From an uncultured Eubacteriales bacterium (GTDB taxonomy: Bacteria > Bacillota > Clostridia > Oscillospirales > CAG-272): a stretch of 46,462 bases of DNA. The stretch covers positions 1 through 46,462 of the forward strand of contig CAKSPO010000013.1 in assembly GCA_934481515.1 (NCBI GenBank), read 5' to 3'. The notes beneath the pieces are model-generated. The model was not told where the DNA came from. It saw only the letters and a list, made by a program, of their open reading frames with translations, and searched no databases. Position numbers and translations under genes: made by a program. Below, in pieces: positions 34,142-41,501 of this stretch. The stretch's first letter is position 1. The number at the start of each line of letters is the position of its first letter.

Positions 34142-34540
34142 TCAGCACTCCGACAGCCGGTAAACATCCGTAATTGTTTTTCTTCCCGCAGGAACGGAAG
34201 TCTGGATTTTGGCAAGCAGATCGGAGGAACGCGCAAACAGCCGGTCACTCAACTCCTCATTTTCCTCCACCACCAGCATCGCGGCAAGCCAGTTCGCCGC
34301 GGCGGGAGCGAATACCTTGCACAGCGGGAATTCCGCACTCAGCGAGATGTAGACCTCTTCAAACGGCAGAGTCGCGGGAAGGCCATGCGCCTGACGGTAA
34401 AAGGCGTCCAACCGGGAGCATTCGGAAAGAAAATCCGCCAGAAGATACGGTGCACGTTCCCGGTAGTCGTCGGTTGCGGAATCGGACGGATCTTCACAGA
34501 CCTTGCGGATTGCCGCATTCAGAATGTCCTGACAATTCAT
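34142..34540 (-). CDS. Phage head-completion/connector-like protein
   Basis: This is a 132-residue, mainly helical protein directly after the capsid gene, the place where head-completion or adaptor proteins (gp4/gp6-like) are encoded. Patterns such as YLLADFLSECSRLD and FAPAAANWLAAMLVVEENEE give amphipathic helices consistent with that role. I do not recognise a named family with certainty. GGAGGCTCCC lies upstream of the ATG. It is the last gene before the cassette terminator. Confidence 0.6.
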   Translation of the reverse strand: MNCQDILNAAIRKVCEDPSDSATDDYRERAPYLLADFLSECSRLDAFYRQAHGLPATLPFEEVYISLSAEFPLCKVFAPAAANWLAAMLVVEENEELSDRLFARSSDLLAKIQTSVPAGRKTITDVYRLSEC

Positions 34541-34551
34541 GGGAGCCTCCG

Positions 34552-35388
34552 TCAGTTCGCGGCGAGCGTCAGGTTCAGCAGAACCATTTCGGACGGATAT
34601 ACCACCTTTGCACCGTAGAGATGCAGACCCTTGACGGCATCGGCAAAACGACGCTCCGGACGGTAAGCCTCAATTTCGGAGAGCTGTTCCGCAAACGCGA
34701 CCGCCCGCTTGGTGCGGACCAGGCACTTGTGCTGTACGGCGGAATCCGCGCTGACCTTCACAATGTTGTTGGAAACGTAGATTTTGCATCCGCCGATCGA
34801 ACCGAGACAACCGTTTTCCAGCGCTTCTCCGTTGTCGGTCGAGAGGTTTACCTTGGCTTTGAGAATCAGAGCGCCGACCTCCGGGCTGACCTCCATGACA
34901 ATATCATGCGCATCGGAAACGTTGTTGAGGAACAGCGTCGTGCGTGCGTCAATCAGACAATCCACAATGTTGGCGGCGGAAATGCCGGTTTTTGCAATTG
35001 TGGTGCCAGCCTGCGCATAAAGACCGTATACATACTTGTCCGCATCATTGGCAAGTGCGTCTGCGGCATTGTGCATCGCAGCTTCCATCAGGCGGGGCGT
35101 ACTCTGCGCACGATCCACATCATCAATCTGGAAGTTGAAATATTTCGCCTGATCGATCGCAAGCTCCCGCACATTGTCGGAGAGCGCAGAGGGAGATGTC
35201 ATGTCCGTGTTTTTGGTGTAGGAAGAAAGCGTGATGTCATTGACGCCGCAAATCCGGACCTTGGAGCCCTTTTCGCGGATGTCTCCTTCAAATTCGCGGT
35301 TGCAGTTTGCAACGGCGATGTACTGCTTGCCCAGCTGACGGTACAGATTTTCACTCCAAACGGTAGAAACAAAATTCGTAATAGCCAT
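34552..35388 (-). CDS. Phage major capsid protein
   Basis: This is a 278-residue protein. It begins MAITNFVSTVWSENLYRQLG, and has KGSKVRICGVNDITLSSYT, an acidic/aromatic middle (AKYFNFQIDDVDRAQ), and EVSPEVGALILKAK, all in the arrangement of HK97-fold coat proteins of the P22 gp5-like type that lack an N-terminal scaffold domain. The separate scaffold gene just upstream fits that reading. The frame is intact and of plausible full length. AAAGGATTTATAATC lies before the ATG. Confidence 0.82.
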   Translation of the reverse strand: MAITNFVSTVWSENLYRQLGKQYIAVANCNREFEGDIREKGSKVRICGVNDITLSSYTKNTDMTSPSALSDNVRELAIDQAKYFNFQIDDVDRAQSTPRLMEAAMHNAADALANDADKYVYGLYAQAGTTIAKTGISAANIVDCLIDARTTLFLNNVSDAHDIVMEVSPEVGALILKAKVNLSTDNGEALENGCLGSIGGCKIYVSNNIVKVSADSAVQHKCLVRTKRAVAFAEQLSEIEAYRPERRFADAVKGLHLYGAKVVYPSEMVLLNLTLAAN

Positions 35389-35488
35389 GATTATAAATCC
35401 TTTCTGGTAATAAAATATTTTTGCAGTCTTGTCTATGAAAACGCCGGTGCTTGCCGACGAAAAGCGGGGAATTGGGAGAGGAATCCTC

Positions 35489-36118
35489 TCAGTGCCATTT
35501 TTGCAGGGAACGCATTACCTTATCATAGTGAGCGCGGATTTCCGAGGGGGACATGGCACGAACCTCGGCAAGGGAAAACGCATCTTCCGCACCGCCCTGC
35601 AAGCCGCCCGGCGAGCGGGCTTTGTTCTGCCGGTTGCTTTCTTCCGCAACGGCAAGCGCCAGCATCCGGCGGCGCTCGGAGAGCGCGAACGCGGCGGCAA
35701 GCGGAGTCCCGCACCGAACCTCCTCCCAGACGCTGTCCGGCAGAGCCTGCGGATCCGTATCCGGGTAGAGCGCGCGGAATTCCGCATATTCGCGGTCGGC
35801 TTTCGCATAGAAAGCCTCCTTTTGCGCGATTTCCGCACGAAGCGTTCTCAGCTCTTCCCGCAAGGCATTCAGCTCGTCCGCCGGGGACAAATCCGGATCG
35901 GAAGACTCTGCCTCTGCAGGCGGAGCACTGTCACCACCATCCTGTGCGGAGACGGCTGCCGGAGATTTCTCTCCGGAAATTTCTTCGGATGGAAGCTCTG
36001 CCGTCAAGTCGGGAGCGCATTCTTCCGGCACACTGCCGGTCTCTTCTGAAAAACAACTTTCCGGTGGTGTTTCTTCCGCGACCATTGCTTCTTCAGCCAT
36101 CGCTTTTTCCGGAATCAT
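35489..36118 (-). CDS. Phage scaffold protein (probable)
   Basis: This is a 209-residue protein, strongly acidic at the N-terminus (rich in E, P, A and S, about 1-85), with a central coiled coil (ELNALREELRTLRAEIAQKE) and a basic C-terminal helix (SEIRAHYDKVMRSLQKWH). This acidic-coil-basic layout and the position between portal and capsid genes are typical of scaffolding proteins, which bind coat subunits by their basic tail. The ATG at 36118 is nine bases from AGGAGG; a GTG six bases upstream is too close to it. It overlaps the portal gene by 26 bases. Confidence 0.75.
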   Translation of the reverse strand: MIPEKAMAEEAMVAEETPPESCFSEETGSVPEECAPDLTAELPSEEISGEKSPAAVSAQDGGDSAPPAEAESSDPDLSPADELNALREELRTLRAEIAQKEAFYAKADREYAEFRALYPDTDPQALPDSVWEEVRCGTPLAAAFALSERRRMLALAVAEESNRQNKARSPGGLQGGAEDAFSLAEVRAMSPSEIRAHYDKVMRSLQKWH

Positions 36119-37667
36119 TTTCACTCACCTCCTCCGGATCGGAAATTTTGGCAAGCATGGTTTCCCGGTCGCAGACGGTGCCTGCCGGCAACAGCTCCAG
36201 ATACTGACGGACGTTCAGATGCCCGCCTTCCAGAAGCTTATCCAGCGTTGCGACCGTTGCCGCCGGACTGTAGGATGCAATATGACCCATTTCGGCTTCG
36301 GCACGAAGAAGCGCCTGACGCAGAAGCCGGTAGTCCGGCGCTTCCGCCGAAAGGAGATCGGAATTCTCCGAGCAAAAGGCGAGGAGCCGTTCCTTCGGGC
36401 AGTAGGTGCAAAGCATGTCCGCCCAAATATCCGCAAGCTCTCCGATGCAGCGGCAGAAATTGGCTTTGACATGGTTCAGCGCAACCTGAGAAGCCTGTTG
36501 CAGAGCGAGAATCGCGCTGGTATTATTGGCGCGCTCGTCGCCCAGAGCCGACTCCGTCGCGCCCATCATTCCTTTTGTGTTTTCGATCACGCTGCCGATC
36601 AGCTCCATATAACCGTCCTGAAGCTTTCCGACCCCGAGAACGGAAACCGCGTCCGTCACATTTCCGCCGCCAAGAACCGCGATGGCTTCTCCCACCTCGT
36701 TCGACCATTCCGGAATCCGGGACTTGTCATAGATGACCTTGGAAAACGCAGTATCGCTCATGTGTTTCATGACCATCGCGTAGGCGCTGTTGATAAACCG
36801 CTGGTTTGCAATCATGTCACTGACGGGAGCACCGCCGTGATAACAGTTTTTCACATCGTTCCAGTGGAAGAAAGCGACCGGATAAAGCCGCAGACCGGTA
36901 TTGGCACGGCGGATCAGAAGATTGCGGGTCCATTTTTCAAACACGACCTCGCCGTTTTCTTTGAAAAAACGGATCAGATACGTCGCTTTTCCAGCCCCCT
37001 CCAGCTCGCATGTTCCCATATCGCCGGAGGCACAGTCGGTGTCATTGTCAGGCACAATGCGGGAAAGATCGGCTTCCCGGACCCCTGCTTCCTGCGCTTC
37101 CCGCCGCAAGTCCTCCACGGAAGTCCGCCCGGCAAGAAGAATATATTTCTGGGATTGCAGATCGGAGCTGTTGACGTCCGATACAAACAGCGCGGTGCTG
37201 TCCACCAGAGTGGTACGGATATCTCCGCGGTAAAGCTGACCGTCTTCTGCATCCGGATCCCAGCTGCAATAGAAAATACCGTCTCCCGTAATGGCGGCAT
37301 CAAGGAGCGCGCGGCGGGAGAGCACCGTCATTTTTTCATGCTTCCAGCGCCATGCCGTGTGTTTGTTGAGAATGTCAATTCCGCGCAGTACCTCATTTTT
37401 CAGCGCCTGACGGTTGAGGAAGGGAAGACTGTCATCCGCATAATGAATGGAAATGTCGTCCGGGAGAACCGTCCCGACAAGGTGATCCGTGATACGGCGG
37501 ACCAGATTAAAAACCGGATGTGGGAGATCTGCGGACATACCGTACCACTGGTCGCCGCGGTAAAAGCGTTCGTTGCGCCGCACGGATTCGGACAACCCGA
37601 TCCTGCGGTGATATTCCTTACCCGCTTCGTACTCCTGCCACACCGGATTTGTAGATGTTTCAACCAT
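36093..37667 (-). CDS. Phage portal protein
   Basis: This is a 524-residue protein. NERFYRGDQWYG, then HPVFNLVRRITDHLVGTV, the middle FHWNDVKNCYHGGAPVSDMI, NQRFINSAYAMVMKH and the helix ERANNTSAILALQQASQ are the usual portal-family blocks (wing, stem and crown order). The portal forms the ring through which DNA is pumped. The frame is intact with no stops. It follows the 574-residue structural gene by 14 bases and overlaps the scaffold gene. Confidence 0.9.
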   Translation of the reverse strand: MVETSTNPVWQEYEAGKEYHRRIGLSESVRRNERFYRGDQWYGMSADLPHPVFNLVRRITDHLVGTVLPDDISIHYADDSLPFLNRQALKNEVLRGIDILNKHTAWRWKHEKMTVLSRRALLDAAITGDGIFYCSWDPDAEDGQLYRGDIRTTLVDSTALFVSDVNSSDLQSQKYILLAGRTSVEDLRREAQEAGVREADLSRIVPDNDTDCASGDMGTCELEGAGKATYLIRFFKENGEVVFEKWTRNLLIRRANTGLRLYPVAFFHWNDVKNCYHGGAPVSDMIANQRFINSAYAMVMKHMSDTAFSKVIYDKSRIPEWSNEVGEAIAVLGGGNVTDAVSVLGVGKLQDGYMELIGSVIENTKGMMGATESALGDERANNTSAILALQQASQVALNHVKANFCRCIGELADIWADMLCTYCPKERLLAFCSENSDLLSAEAPDYRLLRQALLRAEAEMGHIASYSPAATVATLDKLLEGGHLNVRQYLELLPAGTVCDRETMLAKISDPEEVSENDSGKSDG

Positions 37668-37681
37668 AGGAAATTCCTTTC

Positions 37682-39406
37682 TTAAAGCTTTTCATAAACG
37701 GCGAGCGCATAAAATTTTGCGTCGCCGCTCCCGGAGGAGGTGATGGTACAGCGCAGGAACCGGTGCCTGCCGGAGGCAAACCTGCAATCGAAATGAGAGG
37801 GAACCTCAGAACTGTTTTCCGGAAAGACAAATGTTTTCCGGCTTCGTTCGGTTTCCAGCGTCAGGGAGATGCGGTTTCCGTCAGGAGTCGCACAAAGGGA
37901 AGAACGCACCGAACGGCGCGCCGTTTCCGCATGCGAACAGTCAAAGAAGGACGTCCGGTAGACCGCCGTAATGTCGTTCCCGTTATCTGTGTGCAGATTG
38001 TCGTCAAACAGACACAGCTTTGCCGCCTGCAGCATTCCGGTTTGCTTTCCTTTCTCAAGAGAGACCGTAAATAATGCACCGGCACCAATGCCGTCAAAGG
38101 CATACCATGTATCCAGCGCACGGTTCCAGATCAGGAAAAGCCCGTCCCGGTTCTCCGGATTGCCGACCCATAGCTCCTCGTGTCTGCCGTCCCAGAAGAG
38201 GATGGCTTTCTGACAGAACTCAGGGGCAAAAAAATCCGAAACGGCATCCGAGATTCTTACGGGATCAATGATTTCCGGATGGGTTCTGTCCGAGCGGAAC
38301 AGCGTAACCCCGCCGTCATCAATGGCGGCAGGCGTATCTCCGCAGAGGCAGGCGGCACCGGCAGAGGTGCACCCGGTTCCGGAAATGACTGTTGTCAGGG
38401 AAGGAAACGGATGCTCGCTGTCATATCCGAAAAAGCTTGTGCGATCCGACGTGAATGCAAGGAGTCCTCCCTTACAGGAGCAGACAGAGGTCACCGGATG
38501 TGTCGTGTCTCCGACCGGTATTGCACCGAACGCGGTGAAATAAAGTGCACCTGCCCATGGGTAGTTTTTCTGGCATTCCACCAGCATTCCCGTGGTAACG
38601 GGAGTCGTGCAGTGCAGGTAATAGTCACTGCTGTTTCCGTATACCGCCATCCGTTCCTCCGTGCCGGAACCGAAAACAAACGCTTTCGGTGAGGAGATCA
38701 CCGGTACCCGCTGTTCCAGTTCCAGATTTATCACAAATCCGACTTCCACCGTTACCGACAGCGTGGCATCCGGAACGACAACGTCTCTGCCGCTCCACGT
38801 AAAGTTTTGCGTGCTGTTACCGTTGATCAGAACATAGTCGATGGAGGAGGGATAATAGGGAAGGACAAATGTTGTGGTCCCGTTGGAATCCAGATACCGT
38901 ACCCGCAGTCGCTGCGTCAGCAGATTCAGCTGCTCTTTGATATCACCGTAGTTCGACGGATGCCATTTTTCCCCGTAAAGAGGAACATAAGGGGAGTGGA
39001 CGGCGAAAACGCCGCTGGACTCCTTCATATAGTAGATGTCAGTGCCGTCCAGAAGGTAAAGAACTCCCTGCAGCAGTGCGAAGGAAACGCTCCCGGAAGA
39101 GGTCTTCAGCGTTCCGATGCTGACCTTGGTTTCCAACGTGCCGGAAAGACTGTATACGGTGTTGCCTGCAACGGCAAATTTTCTCGCCGCGTCGTTGACT
39201 TTTCCTTCCCAGTATCCGCGCAAGGGCGCGGAGAAGGAAAGCGATGCGGAAAAGCCGGAACGGACCTCCAGGGTTCCGTCCTTGTGCGGGCGAAAATTGC
39301 GCACCACGGAAGGGGATATGCCGGAAAGAACTTCCGTATGCCCGAAACCGCGGAACCCGGAGAATTTCCGGGAAGAGAATGCGCGGGCGGGCTGAATTTT
39401 TGACAT
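37682..39406 (-). CDS. Large beta-rich virion-associated protein
   Basis: This is a 574-residue protein. The sequence is beta-rich and repetitive in style, with recurring blocks such as VAGNTVYSLSG, ALLQGVLYLLDG, SCKGGLLAFTSDRTSFF and DDGGVTLFRSD, suggesting a beta-propeller-like fold seen in neck or tail-associated proteins that plug the portal (for example P22 gp10-like stabilisers). That identity is inference. AAAGGAG sets the ATG at 39406; a TTG 18 bases upstream overlaps the ribosome-binding site. Its place between terminase and portal is unusual for such a protein. Confidence 0.65.
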   Translation of the reverse strand: MSKIQPARAFSSRKFSGFRGFGHTEVLSGISPSVVRNFRPHKDGTLEVRSGFSASLSFSAPLRGYWEGKVNDAARKFAVAGNTVYSLSGTLETKVSIGTLKTSSGSVSFALLQGVLYLLDGTDIYYMKESSGVFAVHSPYVPLYGEKWHPSNYGDIKEQLNLLTQRLRVRYLDSNGTTTFVLPYYPSSIDYVLINGNSTQNFTWSGRDVVVPDATLSVTVEVGFVINLELEQRVPVISSPKAFVFGSGTEERMAVYGNSSDYYLHCTTPVTTGMLVECQKNYPWAGALYFTAFGAIPVGDTTHPVTSVCSCKGGLLAFTSDRTSFFGYDSEHPFPSLTTVISGTGCTSAGAACLCGDTPAAIDDGGVTLFRSDRTHPEIIDPVRISDAVSDFFAPEFCQKAILFWDGRHEELWVGNPENRDGLFLIWNRALDTWYAFDGIGAGALFTVSLEKGKQTGMLQAAKLCLFDDNLHTDNGNDITAVYRTSFFDCSHAETARRSVRSSLCATPDGNRISLTLETERSRKTFVFPENSSEVPSHFDCRFASGRHRFLRCTITSSGSGDAKFYALAVYEKL

Positions 39407-39458
39407 GATGTAAACTCCTTTCAAAATCCTGAGTTACTGTTCCGATGCACGGAACCGA

Positions 39459-40787
39459 TCAGAACAGCAACTGCTTTTTCTGAGCCATTGGAAAACGGAA
39501 GTTCCTGTCCGGCTCTTCTTCCGGGCGGTAAGCACGCACACGGCTCATCACGGCATACCGAAGTGCCTCCGGTGCATGCGTCACACTGTGCGGCTCTCCG
39601 GAGGCGTCCTCCGGGCGGAGCGGATCGCAAAGCAGAGCCGGCAGAGATCGGATCAGTACCGGACACTCCGAGGAAATCCGCAGACACGCCTCGCCCTCCC
39701 GCGGGCGAAGATACTCGCGCAGAATCCGCCAGCCGGGAACCCGCCGGTTGTCCGCCGCAATCATCGGCGGCATTCCGGGGACCGCTTGCATCACCTCAAA
39801 CCCGCTTTTTCCGGTGTCCTGCCGGCGGTTCCAGAGATCGGGAGAGGCAACCGCGTATTCGGCATTTCTGCCGTCGGCAAGGGACGCAACGGCTTCCGCC
39901 GCTTCCCGCAGGGTCAGACCGCTCCGGCAGAATTCCCGCAAGACAAACAGATTGCCGGAAGCGTCCGTTCCGAGCAGAAGCGCCGCAAGCATATCAAGAC
40001 CGTAATCCAGCGCGATAAAGGTACGCATCTTTTTCGGAAGGACAAGGGGAGCAACCACATGCAGATCCTGACGGAATTCCGGAAAGAACTGACCTTCAAA
40101 CACATCCCATCTGCCGTGCAGCCATGCGTCACGCAGACGGGGCGGAAGCGTTTCCAGCTGCCGGACATAGGAAGGATCCGCGCGCATCAGAACCGGGTTG
40201 TCGTAGACCTGCGCCGGAATGAAACGGTAATCCTCCGGATTTTCATCCGGGCGGAATTCCCGATCCACAAACAGACGCTTGACCCATGCATGCCCGATTC
40301 CGCCGGGATTGCAGGTCAGATACATCCGGCGCGGAACATCATTGGTGCCTCGCAGACAGGCCTTGAAAACAGAAAACTGATATTCACTCAGCTGTGTTGC
40401 CTCGTCGATGGCAATGATGTCGTATTCCTGTCCCTGATAGTGCAGGACATCCCGGTCCGATGCACAGTACCCAAGGGAAATGGTGCTTTTATTCGGGAAG
40501 GAAAGGCATTTTTCTGTGTCGCGATAGGTCAGAAGAGCGCCGTATTCCGAAAGAAGCGGCTGTACATGATTGGCTTTCAGCTCACCGTAGGAACGCCGGA
40601 TCAGCAGACAGCGGAGTCCGGGGTAATGCAGGCACAGACAAACCAGCTTGCGTCGCAAGGCCCACGATTTTCCGCCGCCGCGGGCGCCTCCGTAAGCGGT
40701 ATACCGGGCGCGGGATGCGAAAAAGAGTTTTTGCCGCGGATTCGGTTTTCCGCGGATGTGTAATACCCGCCCGGTGATTGCCGTCAT
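39459..40787 (-). CDS. Terminase large subunit
   Basis: This is a 442-residue protein. The packaging ATPase has Walker A GGARGGGKS (33-41) and Walker B IIAIDEATQ (124-132), followed by the coupling motif TCNPGG. The C-terminal nuclease has the RNase H-like start TFIALDYGLDMLAALLL with the metal-binding aspartate in ALDYG. The protein cuts and pumps phage-type DNA into the procapsid. It is full length and overlaps the small-subunit gene by ATGA. Confidence 0.95.
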   Translation of the reverse strand: MTAITGRVLHIRGKPNPRQKLFFASRARYTAYGGARGGGKSWALRRKLVCLCLHYPGLRCLLIRRSYGELKANHVQPLLSEYGALLTYRDTEKCLSFPNKSTISLGYCASDRDVLHYQGQEYDIIAIDEATQLSEYQFSVFKACLRGTNDVPRRMYLTCNPGGIGHAWVKRLFVDREFRPDENPEDYRFIPAQVYDNPVLMRADPSYVRQLETLPPRLRDAWLHGRWDVFEGQFFPEFRQDLHVVAPLVLPKKMRTFIALDYGLDMLAALLLGTDASGNLFVLREFCRSGLTLREAAEAVASLADGRNAEYAVASPDLWNRRQDTGKSGFEVMQAVPGMPPMIAADNRRVPGWRILREYLRPREGEACLRISSECPVLIRSLPALLCDPLRPEDASGEPHSVTHAPEALRYAVMSRVRAYRPEEEPDRNFRFPMAQKKQLLF

Positions 40788-41179
40788 ATGCCGTCCTCCT
40801 CCGCATCATGCTCAAAGACCAGATGCATCTCGGCACATTCGGTTGCTTTCCCTTCATCCTCCGCACTGTCGCCGTAGCCGAGCCTGCGCTTCAGATAGGA
40901 ATGAACCAGCGTCGCATTCGGTGCGTAGTTCAGCGCCGCATCCTCCAGACTTGCACACAGTCGTGCATAGAGTGGCGGATCAATGGAATGCAGCTCCTCC
41001 CAATCCTTCAGCCCGCATCCGAGGTAGGCGCAGAAGCCGGCAACGTTCGCCAGCTTTCCAAGCTTTTTCGGATCCGCGTCGGGGGGCGGGCGGCAAAGCG
41101 CCAGATAGGCATCCATTCGTTCCGGCAGGCGCTTGCGACAGCGGGCACTCCGGAACGGCGCTGTGGGAACTCTACTCAT
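40784..41179 (-). CDS. Terminase small subunit-like protein
   Basis: This is a 131-residue, mostly helical protein. The N-terminus is basic (RSARCRKRLPERMDAYL), and a helical region (KKLGKLANVAGFCAYLGCGL) resembles a helix-turn-helix of small terminases. The C-terminus is acidic. The position directly before the large subunit and the 4-base overlap support the role: DNA recognition for packaging. AGGAGGTGAT before the ATG at 41179 decides the start against a longer frame. I see no strong promoter between 41180 and 41345 on this strand. Confidence 0.7.
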   Translation of the reverse strand: MSRVPTAPFRSARCRKRLPERMDAYLALCRPPPDADPKKLGKLANVAGFCAYLGCGLKDWEELHSIDPPLYARLCASLEDAALNYAPNATLVHSYLKRRLGYGDSAEDEGKATECAEMHLVFEHDAEEDGI

Positions 41180-41356
41180 ACAATCGGCATCACCTCCTGT
41201 TTTTTCCGTGCGATCGTAGTTTACCATGGAAGAAAATGTCACTTGTGCCGCTGTGTGTCGCGCCATGCCGCGGAAAATAACAAAGAAAATCCGGACGGGA
41301 ACCGGGGGGTTTGTCTAAATGTCCAAAAAAATAGTTTTTTTTTGGCTAAAATACCG

Positions 41357-41386
41357 TTTACAGGGTTTTTGCTATTATGGTATAAT
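41357..41386 (+). promoter_or_regulatory. Sigma-A promoter of the GH31 gene
   Basis: TTTACA (41357-41362) and TATAAT (41381-41386) are separated by 18 bases; TGG directly before the -10 makes it an extended -10 promoter. The leader is about 110 bases. Confidence 0.85.
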
Positions 41387-41501
41387 GGAGCGGAAGTTGA
41401 GAGCCGGTATCCAGCCGGAACTTACAGCTTTTCATTTGTGCGGTTCTTCGCTTCCGAAATGGCAGAGCCGCAAATAATTCAGAAAAAACGGAGACAAAAC
41501 A

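Noticed and set aside
34174..36207. Plus-strand frame of 677 codons across the capsid and scaffold genes
   Set aside because: It has no motif, no ribosome-binding site and low-complexity composition. It is a shadow of the minus-strand phage genes.
33980..41345. Attachment-site direct repeats flanking the packaging cassette
   Set aside because: I compared both flanks by eye and found only short A/T-rich matches, too weak to claim, and no tRNA gene or integrase.
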